DNA of 64,000 nt from Azorinus chamasolen (GCA_963576725.1 OY755243.1:35253846-35317845), one strand, 5' to 3'; positions 21,678 through 32,190 are shown, counted from the first letter of the stretch. Notes: generated by a model from the letters alone, not told the origin. Numbers and translations: made by a program.

Positions 21678-21883
21678 TCTGTCTCGCTGTCTCTGTCTGT
21701 CTGTCTGTCTGACTGTCTATCTGTCTCTCTCTCTCTGTCTCTCTCTCTGTCTCTCTCTCTGTCTCGCTCTTTCTGTCTGTATGTCTGTCTGTCTCTCTCT
21801 GTCTCTCTGTGTCTCTCTATCTCTGTCTCTCTCTCTGTATCTGTCTCTCTCTCTGTGTGTCTCTCTGTGTGTGTGTCTCTCTG

Positions 21884-21973
<90 letters not shown>

Positions 21974-21992
21974 CCCTCTCTCTCTCACTCTG
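21637..21992. repeat. TC/TCTG-rich microsatellite
   Basis: About 355 bp of CT and CTGT repeats that open frames on both strands (Ser/Leu/Cys or Arg/Glu). These are not genes. Confidence 0.97.
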
Positions 21993-22027
21993 ATCTATTG
22001 TCATGACGCAATGTTTTGAGAAACTAT

Positions 22028-22105
22028 TGCCAAACAGCGTTGACCCGGAAGAAGAGACGCAGAGTTACTCGGCGTCTCATCTGGGTCCATCTTGTTTGCA
22101 AATGA
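22028..22105. mobile_element. Family D stem
   Basis: CAAACAGCGTTGACCCGGAAG and GACGCAGAGTTACTCGGCGTC, with GGGTCCATCTTGTTTGC. Confidence 0.75.
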
Positions 22106-22187
22106 GATTAAAATCGCGGGAGGAGGGTTACATACATCAAGGGAATTTATATCTGTGGCAAAAACTGTAGAATCATATCATTACCTA

Positions 22188-22235
22188 TTTAACCCTTTCC
22201 CTGTTCTATGTACAACGGTAATGAACTATAAATAT
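22188..22235. mobile_element. Family A1 end fragment
   Basis: TTTAACCCTTTCCCTGTTCT only; the rest is absent. Confidence 0.5.
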
Positions 22236-22239
22236 ATAA

Positions 22240-22735
22240 TGTGAAAACTGAGTTATTTGTGTATAATGTTATTTAATTAATATTCCCTCTGGAATAAAAA
22301 AAATATAATATATGATTACCAATACGTACTCATAGAATTCATTTTGCAGAATCAACGTACACATTATGTCTAGTTCTTGATGATTATTTTTACACAACAT
22401 TGATATGTCATGCGTGAATTGTATGCTAGACACACGCGCCTGTCTAAGTACATGTATGTTCAATGTAAACTACAAAAATAACCATGATGACATAAAACTT
22501 AATTTTAAACAGACATAACAGTGAGCCCTCCCTATACCAGTAGCTCTAACCATGTCTAATTCTGGACATTTCAGACATGTGATCGCTTAAACAGGACAGC
22601 CATATGCAGAGAGCTCTCTCATAGGGTGTGTCTGTTTAAAAACATTTTAATTCTGCCTTATTTTGTTAAAAAGTTATATTCATTCAGTAGTCCTTTCACT
22701 GCCAACGGCGAACCTGTGATCGCCTGTGACGATTA
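22240..22735. other. Intergenic with possible C2 relic at 22560-22640
   Basis: ATATGCAGAGAGCTCTCTCA is a faint C2 apex. Otherwise AT-rich. Confidence 0.35.
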
Positions 22736-22736
22736 C

Positions 22737-22739
22737 TGT

Positions 22740-22788
<49 letters not shown>

Positions 22789-22985
22789 ATTATTCATCAT
22801 GATGATCATCATCATAATTATCATCATCATTATTATTATTATCATCATTAAAAGCAGGCGATCATCATCATCATCATCAGCAGTATCATCCATCAGCATC
22901 CGCATCAGCATCATCAGCATCATCAGCGTCATCAGCATCAGCATCAGCATCAGCATCATCAGCAGCATCATTAAAAGCAGGCGAT
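22737..22985. repeat. ATC/AGC trinucleotide array with duplicated spacer
   Basis: (ATC)n at 22737-22797, then mixed ATC/ATT, then ATC/AGC. The spacer CATTAAAAGCAGGCGAT occurs at about 22846 and again at about 22969. Confidence 0.93.
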
Positions 22986-23019
22986 ACATTTTGAAGACGA
23001 TTAAAGATAGAAACGATCG

Positions 23020-23055
23020 AATTAAGGGCCGTGTTAGAGAGGGTCCACTGTAGAA
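23020..23055. repeat. C-type right end fragment
   Basis: GGCCGTGTTAGAGAGGGTCC then ACTGTA resembles the C1 right terminus. Confidence 0.45.
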
Positions 23056-23155
23056 ATTACGATTCAGAAGGAGACATGTTCAACAAAACAACGCTGTAGC
23101 ATTAATTAGAGCAACGCGTACATTTCGTTCCAAGCATTGTATCTGCAAATGTTAT

Positions 23156-23332
23156 CGTCTGCTGGGTTTTTTAATGTTAAGTTTTGTTCCATTTTCTTTA
23201 AAACAAAACATAATCACAGCAACAAACAGTTTGGATCCTGATGAGACGCCGAGTTTCTCGGCGTCTCATCTGGATCCAAACTGCTTGCAAATGTTATCAC
23301 AGATTCTTCACTGGCAGCGGTAGAGTTAATTA
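23156..23332. mobile_element. Family D element
   Basis: TCGTCTGCTGGG arm, stem CAAACAGTTTGGATCC, apex CGCCGAGTTTCTCGGCG, then TTCACTGGCAGCGGTAGAG and TTAA. The left TTAA was not located. Confidence 0.8.
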
Positions 23333-23334
23333 CG

Positions 23335-24080
23335 ACTTCATAAGAATGTTTTATATTAAATTTTAACGACCGCTGTTGTCTACTGGGATTTCAACGTCGC
23401 GTCAGGCCTCGGTGAAACACGTTTTTATCGCTGATTTGTAAAAATTGGAATTTAATGGCTACAGCTGGAATTTAACTAATGTGTCAGCTCAGGGTGTGGA
23501 AAAGTGTAGGACGTAAGGGGTGAGGGCTCGACCTGGTAGCGCTAAATGAGCGTTATTTAAGTAATTACATAGTTATTTATGGCTGAAGTCGCAAGGGGGT
23601 CCCTTATCCCCGTGGTCTGGGGTTTGTACAAAAGTGACAGTTTGTGCAATTTAGGGTCCATGGCCGGGGAAATGCAGGTCTAAATTAAGCTTGATCTCGC
23701 GGTCACTAGGATAAGGGTGTCATGCCACGAAAAATGATGGACAATCACGTTCAATACTATCCCAAGCATTACGTTCTAATGTTCTCGCTCCCTCTCTTCT
23801 ATGTCTGTCTCTCTGTCTATCACTCTGTCTGTCTGTCTTTCACTCTCAATAGACACAGTGCCATCTGACGATGCACCGTGCGCTAACTCGGCGGCTGAGA
23901 TAGGTCTGCATTGTTGCAAGGAGTGTTTTTGACGACTCTTGTGGCTAACAGGGGACAAGTGTTTAATAGTATACAGTGTTCAAATAGGTATCAATGTTGG
24001 TCTTTAAGACAGGTTGCCAAAGGGGTGTTCTGCATGACGTCACATTGCATTAAACATGCAGCCATGTGCTTTAAAAAGAT
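23335..24080. other. Intergenic; possible C2 relic near 23930-24080
   Basis: GTATACAGTGTTCAAATAGG and GTTCTGCATGACGTCACATTG vaguely follow the C2/C3 layout. A TC-rich patch lies at 23785-23850. Confidence 0.35.
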
Positions 24081-24081
24081 T

Positions 24082-24166
24082 TATATTCTTCTTTACTAAA
24101 AGTCCAGTTTATAAGGATTAAAACCCCTTTAATCTTTTAAACTGGAATTTAGTAGGGATGAATATA
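24082..24166. repeat. Inverted repeat with 40-bp arms
   Basis: TACTAAAAGTCCAGTTTATA and TTAAACTGGAATTTAGTA face each other around TTAAAACCCCTTTAAT. It does not match the other families here. Confidence 0.8.
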
Positions 24167-24174
24167 ACTCTTCT

Positions 24175-24423
24175 TTAACCCTTTCCCTGTTCCATATTTA
24201 TTCAAAATTTTGATACTACTGAATATTCATGGACAAAATAGTTATAATGAAATATGGAAGGTGGGTCGTTGTAGCTATTTTAGAGAGTAAAGAAACAGAT
24301 CTTTCAAATTTCACTAGCAAACAGAGCAGATCCTGATCGGACAACTCCTATAGGAGCCGTCTGATCTGGGCCTGATCTGTTTGCAAATGCGTGAAAACAC
24401 GTTTATTTGGAGAAAAGGGTTAA
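24175..24423. mobile_element. Family A1 element, complete
   Basis: TTAACCCTTTCCCTGTTCCA to GGAGAAAAGGGTTAA, 249 bp, with apex ACAACTCCTATAGGAGCCG. Confidence 0.92.
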
Positions 24424-24479
24424 GCAAATGGCTGCTTAGTGCAATGTAGACCTTAATCAGTCTACATCAATTTTACTGT

Positions 24480-24890
24480 ATATACACATGCCTATATCGG
24501 TCTTGGAGACGGATGGCAGCTGAATGCAGGGTGAAGTCATGCAGAAAGTTCCTCTAGGAATTTTCTGCATGACTTTCATCCGGCATGAAACAGTCACCTA
24601 CCTTAACCCTTCGCTTGCTGAATTTTAAAATACATTTCTCCTTTTTTTACCCATGCCCTGTTGTATAATTACATATATATTCACTGTGTACACGTATTTC
24701 GCTGTGCATTCATTGCTGTGGAGTGCACTGGTTGCACAATCAACTTGTAAATAGTGCAGACCCTGCTGAGACAGCTCCAGCAGGGCCTTCACTATTTACA
24801 GGTAGGTATATTGACGTGAATAGCAAGCGAAGGGTTAAAGTATCCAAATTCTTCTCAACTAGAATTCCGGTTTAGAGAGGTTTTGCTGTA
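24480..24890. mobile_element. Family C3 element carrying a nested K element
   Basis: CGGTCTTGGAGACGGATGGC, stem CATGCAGAAAGTTCCTCTAGG, and after the insertion AGTATCCAAATTCTTCTC and CCGGTTTAGAGAGGTTTTGC then TGTA. Compare the uninterrupted copy at 31001-31213. Confidence 0.85.
24603..24838. mobile_element. Family K element, complete, TTAA duplication
   Basis: TTAACCCTTCGCTTGCTGA to AGCAAGCGAAGGGTTAA inside C3. Stem AGTGCAGACCCTGCTGAGAC with apex AGCTCCAGCAGG. Removing it and one TTAA restores a C3-like sequence. Confidence 0.9.
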
Positions 24891-24899
24891 TTACTTTCA

Positions 24900-25255
24900 T
24901 TCCACATCTCAAAAAGGCCGAATTTTTAAAATCTTTTGCGGATCGCTTAAGATAAGTTCAACTATACATGTTCACTGAACAGATCCTCTGCATCGTTCCA
25001 CTATCCACTGTCTAAGTGAATTAACGATCGCCATTGGTAAAATTACCGAAACATTCAGACTTGAAATTGAGCGAAACCAGATACAGGGGCTAACCAGGCT
25101 TTCCCTTTGAAGCCAGTAGTTTTATTCTGGACACGTCGGGTCAGTTTAGGGGGATTATTTTGCCCTTTGGCCAGGTCGAACTCAGGTTTCATACTCAATC
25201 ATGATCACCAAGGGTTCCGTGTCGGAGGTTATCGCTACCTCTACAAGTAGAAATT
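24900..25255. other. Intergenic, nothing recognised
   Basis: No stem or array. Confidence 0.35.
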
Positions 25256-25261
25256 GCATAT

Positions 25262-25477
25262 TGTACTTTATTTGACTTAAGAAATAATGACCCCTTGAAT
25301 ATTTACTAGCTGAAATTGTATGATTCCATATTATATATACATGATTTGGCAGAAACTGTGGAGTCAGATCTATTACAATTTCACATTCAAACAGAACAGA
25401 CCCTGCAGGAGCCTCTGATCTGGGTCTACACTGGTTGCAAATGCTTGAAAAAGTGTTTATATGAGGGAAAGGGTTAA
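25262..25477. mobile_element. Family A chimera (A2 left, A1 right)
   Basis: AAGAAATAATGACCCCTTGAA (A2) on the left, ATATGAGGGAAAGGGTTAA (A1) on the right. The stem is short (CCCTGCAGGAGCCTC). Confidence 0.78.
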
Positions 25478-25708
25478 CCGTTTACCACACGGATTTTTCT
25501 CCAAGAATTCTTGACTTCATTGATTTTTTAATGACAAAATAACTGAAAATATGCTATTTTGATCATAGCGAAAACTGTAGAAATAGATCTAGAGTATGTT
25601 ATAAGCTAACAGAAGATCCTGATCATTCGGATCATACAGAAGTCATCTGATCTGGGTCTGCCCTGTTCTCAAAGGCGTGAAATACGGACTAATCAGGTAA
25701 AAGGTTAA
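25474..25708. mobile_element. Family A2 element sharing TTAA with its neighbour
   Basis: TTAACCGTTTACCACACGG to CAGGTAAAAGGTTAA. The stem is damaged (GATCATTCGGATCATACAG). One TTAA serves both elements. Confidence 0.75.
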
Positions 25709-25709
25709 A

Positions 25710-26130
25710 CGATGATCCCATTTGAAGATTTCTATGACTTTAGTTATATTTGAATTTGAAGAGGGTAAAGAGATGTGAAAATCACAAAATAGGGGTATTT
25801 TAGGGGACAATAGGGGTTTAAATAGGGATTGGGCGGATGGAAAGGGCATTATTTGATTAATGAGGTCTATTCGGTCAACAAACCACGGCAGTTGTGTCCA
25901 TCCTATAAAGATGACCGGTCAGTTGACGTCTGAAAAGGGAATTGTATTTTATTCTGTCACATGCCATGTAATGTCGTCTGTTTAAAATGTGTCGTCTGCT
26001 TAAACTGAAAAATGGCGTTAACCTCTTGACCCACGCAGCTGCTATAAGAGGAATGCTGCTCAGATAATTAAACCTCCATATAAAGACCACTCGATGGAAA
26101 TGCATAGGTCCGTCTACAAGACATGTGGTA
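25710..26130. other. Intergenic with C-like end at about 26070
   Basis: ACCTCCATATAAAGACCACTC resembles a C terminus. Nothing else. Confidence 0.35.
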
Positions 26131-26133
26131 GCT

Positions 26134-26337
26134 CAACTCTTTCGCTGCCAACTTTTGTCGTCTGCAAACTTTGTCGTCTGCTACGATTTTGAGTTTTCAT
26201 TTTTTCTTTATTTTTGTTATATGAAAAAGTAACAGTAACAAACAGTTTGGATCCTGATGAGACGCCGAGTTACTCGGCGTCTCATCTGGATCCAAACTGT
26301 TTGGATAGGTAATGACAGATATATGCGAAATAGTTAA
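26134..26337. mobile_element. Family D element
   Basis: CTCAACTCTTTCGCTGCC and two TCGTCTGC units at the left; stem AACAGTTTGGATCC with perfect apex CGCCGAGTTACTCGGCG; right end ATGCGAAATAGTTAA. Confidence 0.88.
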
Positions 26338-26551
26338 ACATTTATTTCATGAATATTGATATCATGAATATCAATCAGCTTATTTTTATATTGATACATG
26401 TATACATGAAATTTTGACAATGACAAAAGCTTAAGAATCAGAAACAGACCCAGATCACACAATGCCTACAGGAACTGTCTGATCTGGATCTACTCTATTT
26501 GCCAACGCGAATAAAGGCGTATACATTGTGCATATGGAGTAAAAGTGTAAA
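26334..26551. mobile_element. Family A2 element sharing TTAA with D
   Basis: CATTTATTTCATGAATATTG left arm, stem AATGCCTACAGGAACTGTC, right end ATATGGAGTAAAAGTGTAA. Confidence 0.75.
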
Positions 26552-26623
26552 TGCATGACGTAATGCATTGCACGTAGCCCCATAAAGCTTTATACATGTA
26601 CAATGTAGCTTACATCTGCATTT

Positions 26624-26745
26624 AATCCTTTCACGGCCAAATGCGAATACATGTATATAACTCGTCGTCTAATCTGGATCCAAGCTTTTTGACTTGAAAA
26701 CAGATTTTGCAGACGACACAACTTGACAGCGAAATATCCTCATGT
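26624..26745. mobile_element. Family D relic
   Basis: TTTAATCCTTTCACGGCC, AATCTGGATCCAAGCTTTTT and TGCAGACGACACAACTTGAC. Confidence 0.6.
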
Positions 26746-26877
26746 TTGTTTCTCACCAGTGACCCTGACATTTGGCATACAATCACAGACTGTTTTCAAA
26801 CTTTTTTAGTTCTAATTGTCGAATGAACTGTTCCAAAATTCAAACGTGGATATTAGTGGGTTTGTCTAAAGAAAAGT

Positions 26878-26960
26878 TGCACATGACAAAACAGTGCAGA
26901 CCCAGATGAGAGGGCTCCTCTAGGAGCCCTCTCATCTGGGTCTACACTGTTTGCAAAGCA
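26878..26960. mobile_element. Family E stem, near perfect
   Basis: CAGTGCAGACCCAGATGAGA pairs with TCTCATCTGGGTCTACACTG, apex GGGCTCCTCTAGGAGCCC. Outer arms not recognised. Confidence 0.85.
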
Positions 26961-27071
26961 CACTAGTAACTCATTTTCAACACTGGAAGGGTTCAATTTC
27001 ACACGTTTTATGTACAAATCTTCGCAAGGAAACCCACAACAGCAAAATAATGACGTGGGCATCAACGTAAA

Positions 27072-27110
27072 TAGGCGCCCGTCTTATCTGGAGTCAAACT
27101 GTTTGAAAGG
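27072..27110. repeat. Family D half-stem relic
   Basis: CGTCTTATCTGGAGTCAAACT and GTTTG only. Confidence 0.45.
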
Positions 27111-27385
27111 TGATTTCAAATTCACTAAAGCATCCTACTTCCTTTTACCCCATTTGTTTGAACCCCTTCTCCATCTGTCGTTCTAATCATTAGTACGGGG
27201 TCGTGACCTTAGCTCAACATTTATGCTCACCCCTAGTGGCCAAGGGTGGACCCTGTCAGAAAAGTTAAACCCCGGGTCCAATGACCCTTGCATCCCTGGG
27301 AAATGCCTGAACTGAAATATTTAAACCTCTCCTGGTGTTAATAGGAACTTGTTTACCAATGTGTGGTTTTGATGAACATATTTCG
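27111..27385. other. Intergenic, nothing recognised
   Basis: No element identified. Confidence 0.35.
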
Positions 27386-27388
27386 CAT

Positions 27389-27605
27389 TTAACCATTTAC
27401 TCCATGAATATTCATGTACGTAGTAATGATATTATGAATATTAATTAGATTTATTCTTACAATAGCACATAAACTCTGGAATTTTGACCATGGCAGAAAT
27501 GTAGACGCATAAACATGTACATGTAATAGGCAAACTTAGCAGACCCTAATCAGACATCTGATCTTGGTCTACCCTGTTTGCAAAGGCGACAAAAGGGCGT
27601 AACAA
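27389..27605. mobile_element. Family A2 element, apex deleted
   Basis: TTAACCATTTACTCCATGAA to ACAAAAGGGCGTAAC. The stem has collapsed to TCAGACATCTGATC. Confidence 0.8.
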
Positions 27606-27674
27606 ATTTGTTCCTTAGTTGTCTAGATTATCAGGGGTCTCAAATATGAGACATACCATTTCGTATCATGTGTA

Positions 27675-27760
27675 TGTCGATCTCCTGCAGGAGCTGTCTC
27701 ATCTGGGTCTTCACTATTTACAGGTAGGTATATTGACGTGAATAGCAATCGAAGGGTTAA
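27675..27760. mobile_element. Family K right half
   Basis: CTCCTGCAGGAGCTGTCTCA, TTACAGGTAGGTATATTGAC and AGCAATCGAAGGGTTAA. Confidence 0.75.
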
Positions 27761-27813
27761 TATTCATGATGTCGTTTTTTCTTACATGAATATTCATGGA
27801 GTAAAGGGTTAAG
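27757..27813. mobile_element. Family A2 right end next to K
   Basis: TTAATATTCATGATGTCG to ATGGAGTAAAGGGTTAA. A2 consensus has TTAATATTCATGATGTC, so K probably inserted at that internal TTAA and the left side was then lost. Confidence 0.7.
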
Positions 27814-28004
27814 GTAGAGAAATCTAGAGGTGAGTGCATTGGAGACTAGGGTGCCTAGTGAGCCACATTGGCTGGGCTGTTCCAGATTGGTCAATTGTAC
27901 ATCAAACATTTTACAGGTGTTACTTTCCATTAACTTGATTTATACAGCTTTTTACCATTCAAATGCGGAAAACGCGTTGGCTGCCCTTAATTTTTCAAAT
28001 CGTA

Positions 28005-28085
28005 AAAAGGAGCCCTCTGATCAGGGTCTGCATTGTTTGTCATTTAAAATCCTCTCATAAATTTTACCCTAGCATGCTGAATGAA
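28005..28085. repeat. Family E half-stem relic
   Basis: GGAGCCCTCTGATCAGGGTCT and GCATTGTTTGTCA. Confidence 0.5.
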
Positions 28086-28175
28086 CTCTACGTTTAAACT
28101 GTGATGGACTATTCCACTTTGAAAAGTCAGCAGTCCTACGAAATGTCTTTAACATGGTACCAGATAGGAGCATGT

Positions 28176-28232
28176 GTTTACACCTTTGCAAACAGAGTAG
28201 ATCCATCATCTCGTGTGGACAGTGTCTGCTCA
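28176..28232. repeat. Family A stem relic
   Basis: CCTTTGCAAACAGAGTAGATC followed by a degraded apex and TGTCTGCTCAGTT. Confidence 0.5.
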
Positions 28233-28482
28233 GTTTCCCTTTCCCTGTTCTATGTTTATTACAAATTTCAATACCTACTGAATATTCATGGAGAAAATAG
28301 TTATATTGAAATATGGAAGGTGGACCATTTTAGCCATTTTAGGAAGAAAAGAAACAGATCTGTCAAATTCCATTAGCAAACAGAGCAGACCCTGATCAGA
28401 CGGCTCCTCTAGGAGCCGTCTGATCTGGGTCTACTCTGTTTGCAGATGTGTGAAAACACGTTTATATGAGGGAAAGGGTTAA
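28233..28482. mobile_element. Family A1 element, near consensus
   Basis: CCCTTTCCCTGTTCTATG to GAGGGAAAGGGTTAA. The stem is fully paired across GACGGCTCCTCTAGGAGCC. The left TTAA is mutated to TTTC. Confidence 0.92.
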
Positions 28483-28489
28483 TATGGAA

Positions 28490-28642
28490 TACTATATACA
28501 TGTACATACACAGGATTCTACAGTTTCTGCCATGGCCAAAATTCCCGGTGTTTATATACGATTGTATGATTTCAGTTAATTGAAAATCAGATATTCATGA
28601 AGTAATTATTTCTCACATGAATATTCATATAATAAAGGGTAA
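28490..28642. mobile_element. Family A2 right arm
   Basis: GATTCTACAGTTTCTGCCAT, GGCCAAAATTCCCGGTG and CACATGAATATTCATATAA; ends AAAGGGTAA. Confidence 0.78.
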
Positions 28643-28644
28643 AA

Positions 28645-29065
28645 CCGGGGTTACTGCTGGGTCGATAATTACCGTAATATGCTTAATTAAAACTAAATCT
28701 CTGCCTGGACATGAAGAGAAATGGGCGTTTGATGACCATGCAAATGTCCCCTGAGAGTTCACATTGACCGGTACTGACCAACTGACCATCAGGTATCCAC
28801 CTTTGATCCCTCCGTCTGGAATGGACATTCGATTGCGCCGCAAAAATAACAACCTTGCACATCAGACAAGTGGACATATCGTCTTACGTCAGAGTCTGAT
28901 GAACCTGTTAGGCTGGCGTTGTCCCTCGGGATCGTGCTTGAGAATTCAAAGGAAACTAAGTCTCCGTGCATCGCGTTGGTACGTGCACATCATTCCTGAT
29001 GTTCGCTTACATCATCTCAGTAGTGTTGTTCAGCAACATCCTGTCCACGGTAGAATCTCTTTTCG
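28645..29065. other. Intergenic, unsupported frames on both strands
   Basis: A 112-codon + strand frame (28764-29102) ends inside an A1 arm. Frames overlap on both strands and no domain is visible, so none is called. Confidence 0.4.
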
Positions 29066-29067
29066 GT

Positions 29068-29577
29068 GGTCTGTGTTTATTCTAAATTTCAATGCCTACT
29101 GAATATTCGTGAAACAGTTATAATGAAGTGTGGAGATTGGATATATTTGAGAAACTAAAGAAACAGTCCTATCAAATTATATTAGCAACCAGAGCAGACC
29201 CTGATCAGACGGCTCCTTTACCTCGTGATTATTCATGTAACAATCTACTTTTAACTGAATTAATAAGGGTATATGAACACATGATATTTGGCTATGGCAG
29301 AAATGTAGAATCAGATCTATATAATTCCATAACAAACAGACTAAACACTGAACAGACGGCTCCTGCAGGGCTTGGGTCTATCCTGTTCATAAAGACCTGT
29401 GTATGGGGCAGAGGGCAGAACCGTCTGACATGGATCTACTCTGTTTGAAACTAATTCAACGTTTTCGGCCATGGACAAGCTTTCCTGTTTTCATGTTCCG
29501 TCCGTTATAAAAATAGCCCAATTGATATTCATGATGTCATTATTCTTTACGTAAATATTCATGGAGTAACGTGTTAA
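29068..29577. mobile_element. Composite family A element: A2 nested at an A apex
   Basis: An A1 left half reaches CAGACGGCTCC at about 29213, an A2 unit (GTGATTATTCATGTAAC ... TATGGGGCAGAGGG) occupies about 29217-29417, and the outer stem resumes with ACCGTCTGACATGG and a right A2 arm ending GGAGTAACGTGTTAA. Confidence 0.78.
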
Positions 29578-29579
29578 AA

Positions 29580-29925
29580 GGGACAGCAGTGTTTGTTCGT
29601 CTAGTTCACCTCGATCAACCCGCTTGGGGTCCTTTTCCCTGTGGCGTGTCCAAATTGGTTCATGTATTGCCAAGCTCATATGACATGACTGATTTTGTAT
29701 TACAGGGCAACCGTTTACACCCTATCCACTACCCCCTGACATCCCCCTCCCTGTTTCCACCACCGCCGCCATCAGTGACAGCGAATACTCTTGTGATTGC
29801 CCGTAATTGCAGGCGACACTGGTATCAATAGTTCCCAATTGTCATCTGTTAGTGAATTTGATCCGTCGTCGTTCCTCCGAGTAAGGAAATTGCCTTTACA
29901 GGCGTCCAGTCTACACACTCTATTT
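29580..29925. other. Intergenic, nothing recognised
   Basis: C-rich patch at 29720-29770. No supported coding. Confidence 0.35.
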
Positions 29926-29929
29926 AACC

Positions 29930-30130
29930 TTTAGCATTCTGATTTAATTTTACTCCACTCAAAATATTACAATCAGTGTTATCCTATAATTTATTGTTGT
30001 TGTCTTTTAAAATGCAATGCGGGTGTCAGTCAGTTTGTATACTGGCGAGACGCCGAGTTACTCAGTGTCTCATCTGGATCCAAACTCAAACTGCTCGCAA
30101 AGGTTATCAAACATTCAACTGTAACACTCT
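29930..30130. mobile_element. Family D element, diverged
   Basis: TTTAACCTTTAGCATTCTGA, GAGACGCCGAGTTACTCAGTG and CTGGATCCAAACTCAAACTGC. Confidence 0.7.
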
Positions 30131-30134
30131 AAAA

Positions 30135-30850
30135 GTTAAACCCATAAAGCCCAGAGTTCCCTGTTATCATAAAAATCCCTTTTCCGATACAAGTGGGATC
30201 CCCCTTTAGGGTCTGATTATATCCGACTGTGATCTTCATTGAATATAATACGGAAAAACATGAGCAGATGGCCACGACTCGTTTGTTCAGATGCGCCGAT
30301 GCCCTTGAATATCGATTTTCCGATACTAATTTGAAACATCAGCATAAAATTCATGTTTAATTTGATAGGATTTTGATTTAGTCACCAAATGTGTCAAAGA
30401 CCTATGAAACCGGATCGCACCAGGAATCTCGCTCTCAATCTACACGTACTGCCAAACGGCCCCTGTAAATTGTATGATGTCATTTATATTGCATCGTCGG
30501 CGCGTGGGACACGGGCTTCTTGCATAACGCCATTCCAAAAGGGGCCCAAGGGGCACCGGAAATTGATCGGCGACATTACACATAGTCGAAAATTAATGAG
30601 AGCGTGATTCAAACAATAAACACAGCTGACAGACAGTGATATTTACCATCTTCTTCATCGTGAACTTTCACCTCAATTCCTTTCATTCTGTTTCTTTCTC
30701 TGTCCCCATACATGTAATTCACGTTTTTCTCTTCTGTCTTTCTTTACCAATCTACTCTTGCCGAAACCAACTGCTCTGGTTTATCCGTTCTTCTTTATCC
30801 TTCATCTCTCGGTCACTACTTCCCCATCCCTACCCTTCCATCCCTTCTAA
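30135..30850. other. Intergenic, pyrimidine-rich after 30650
   Basis: TTC/TCT-rich sequence opens a 99-codon frame with low-complexity composition, not called. Confidence 0.4.
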
Positions 30851-30854
30851 ACAC

Positions 30855-30940
30855 TCTCTTTCCCACTCTCTTTCCCACTTTGTTGAAACCTCACTGATAA
30901 CCACTCTCTTTCCCACTTTGTTGATACCTCACTGATAACC
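30855..30940. repeat. 38-bp tandem duplication
   Basis: ACTCTCTTTCCCACTTTGTTG plus a 17-bp remainder (ending ACTGATAACC) occurs twice with one difference. Confidence 0.85.
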
Positions 30941-31000
30941 GATCTCAATCACGTTTTATGAATGCACGTGTTAAATATAAACATATATTATTAATGAATA

Positions 31001-31213
31001 GACAGTAAAATCCCCCTAAACCGGACGTTCTATTTAGTATAAACATCGGTCTTGGAGACAGGTGGCAGCTTAATGCAAGGTGATAGTCATGCAGAAAGCT
31101 CCTCTAGGAGCTTCCTGCATGACTTTCACCCTGTATCAAGCAGCCACCAGGTCCTGCCAAAAAGTATCCAAATTCTTCTCGACTAGAATTCCGGTTTAGA
31201 GAGGTTTACTGTA
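31001..31213. mobile_element. Family C3 element, complete
   Basis: ACAGTAAAATCCCCCTAAACC to TTTAGAGAGGTTTACTGTA, stem CATGCAGAAAGCTCCTCTAGG. This is the reference for the interrupted copy at 24480. Confidence 0.9.
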
Positions 31214-31284
31214 ACTGTCAGTTCAACGACGTCTTTCTTAAGCTATTATTTATTAGTTTCTCCGGTGGCCTTGATATATAAATT

Positions 31285-31365
31285 GCCTAGCAAATAATGC
31301 AACCCGGGCATATGGCTGCTCCAAAGACAATTATATCTGGGTCTTCACTGTTTCTTTAACCAATT
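31285..31365. repeat. Family E relic
   Basis: AATGCAACCCGGGCATATGGC and TATCTGGGTCTTCACTGTTT. Confidence 0.4.
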
Positions 31366-31382
31366 TGTTCCAAGTTTCCGTC

Positions 31383-31611
31383 TTAACCCATTACCTCATA
31401 GGCTATTTTTAGATACAACCTCTTTGAATAAATCTACCGAAAAGGAGCATTAACTAAAGGAAAGGAAATTTTTGGCATTTTGTAGTTTGAAACCATTGTG
31501 ATAAATAGAGCATTTGCCCCTATAGGAGCAAATGCTCTATTTGTCACAATGGTTTCACAAAGTGGCTTTTACAGAGTCGTCAAAAGTCGTCAATATGAGG
31601 GAATGGGTTAA
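31383..31611. mobile_element. Family B element, complete
   Basis: TTAACCCATTACCTCATAGG to GAGGGAATGGGTTAA, 229 bp, apex TTTGCCCCTATAGGAGCAAA. Confidence 0.93.
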
Positions 31612-31624
31612 GGGACACTTGGCA

Positions 31625-31777
31625 CAAACAGTGTCCCCAGAGAGGGTTCATCTGGCACAAATCTGATCATTCAATCTCCCTCATGGTCAAAATTCCCTGT
31701 GTTCATGTGCCATTATAAAAATTGGTATTCATGATTTCATTATGTTTTTCAGAAACAGTCGTGGAGTAAAGGGTTAA
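31625..31777. mobile_element. Family A2 right half
   Basis: CATGGTCAAAATTCCCTGTG, GTGCCATTATAAAAATTGG, GGAGTAAAGGGTTAA. Confidence 0.75.
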
Positions 31778-31917
31778 GCTACCAGACGGTTCCTTACGGA
31801 TGAAGCAAGATGTCTGACTGGGCCTGGCCTTTTTGTTTATGACATAATGTATACAGTGTAGATCTAATTCTATCGAGTATTATTCCTTCCATGATTCTTC
31901 ATGGTGTAAGGATTTAA
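31778..31917. mobile_element. Family A2 relic
   Basis: CCAGACGGTTCCTTACGG and ATAATGTATACAGTGTAGATC. It ends at the TTAA that begins the next B. Confidence 0.55.
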
Positions 31918-32108
31918 CCCTTCCCTCCAGAGGCTATTTTTAGACCCAACCTCTTTGAATAAATCTACCCAAAAGGAGCGTTTACTGGAGAAAAGGAAAA
32001 TGTTAGAATTTCGTAGTATTGAAACCATTGTGATAAATAGAGCATTTGCTCCATAGGGAGTGACATTACAGAGTTGTAGAAAGGAGTATTTGTGGAGGAA
32101 AGGGTTAA
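31914..32108. mobile_element. Family B element missing one stem arm
   Basis: TTAACCCTTCCCTCCAGAGG to GAGGAAAGGGTTAA. It reads ATTTGCTCCATAGGGAGTGAC, so the right half of the stem is deleted from the apex. Confidence 0.85.
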
Positions 32109-32190
32109 AACATAAAACACTGGTTTAACATGAACTGAAGTGAAACCTCAGATGTTCCCGATTTAAATATGGAATATCAAGTCATAAAAA

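Noticed and set aside
21542..22006. Open frames of 95-148 codons on both strands, rich in Ser/Leu/Cys or Arg/Glu
   Set aside because: They are direct translations of a TC/TCTG microsatellite with no unique sequence.
28764..29102. 112-codon + strand frame with overlapping - strand frames
   Set aside because: No recognisable domain, ends in an A1 arm, and codon content looks random.
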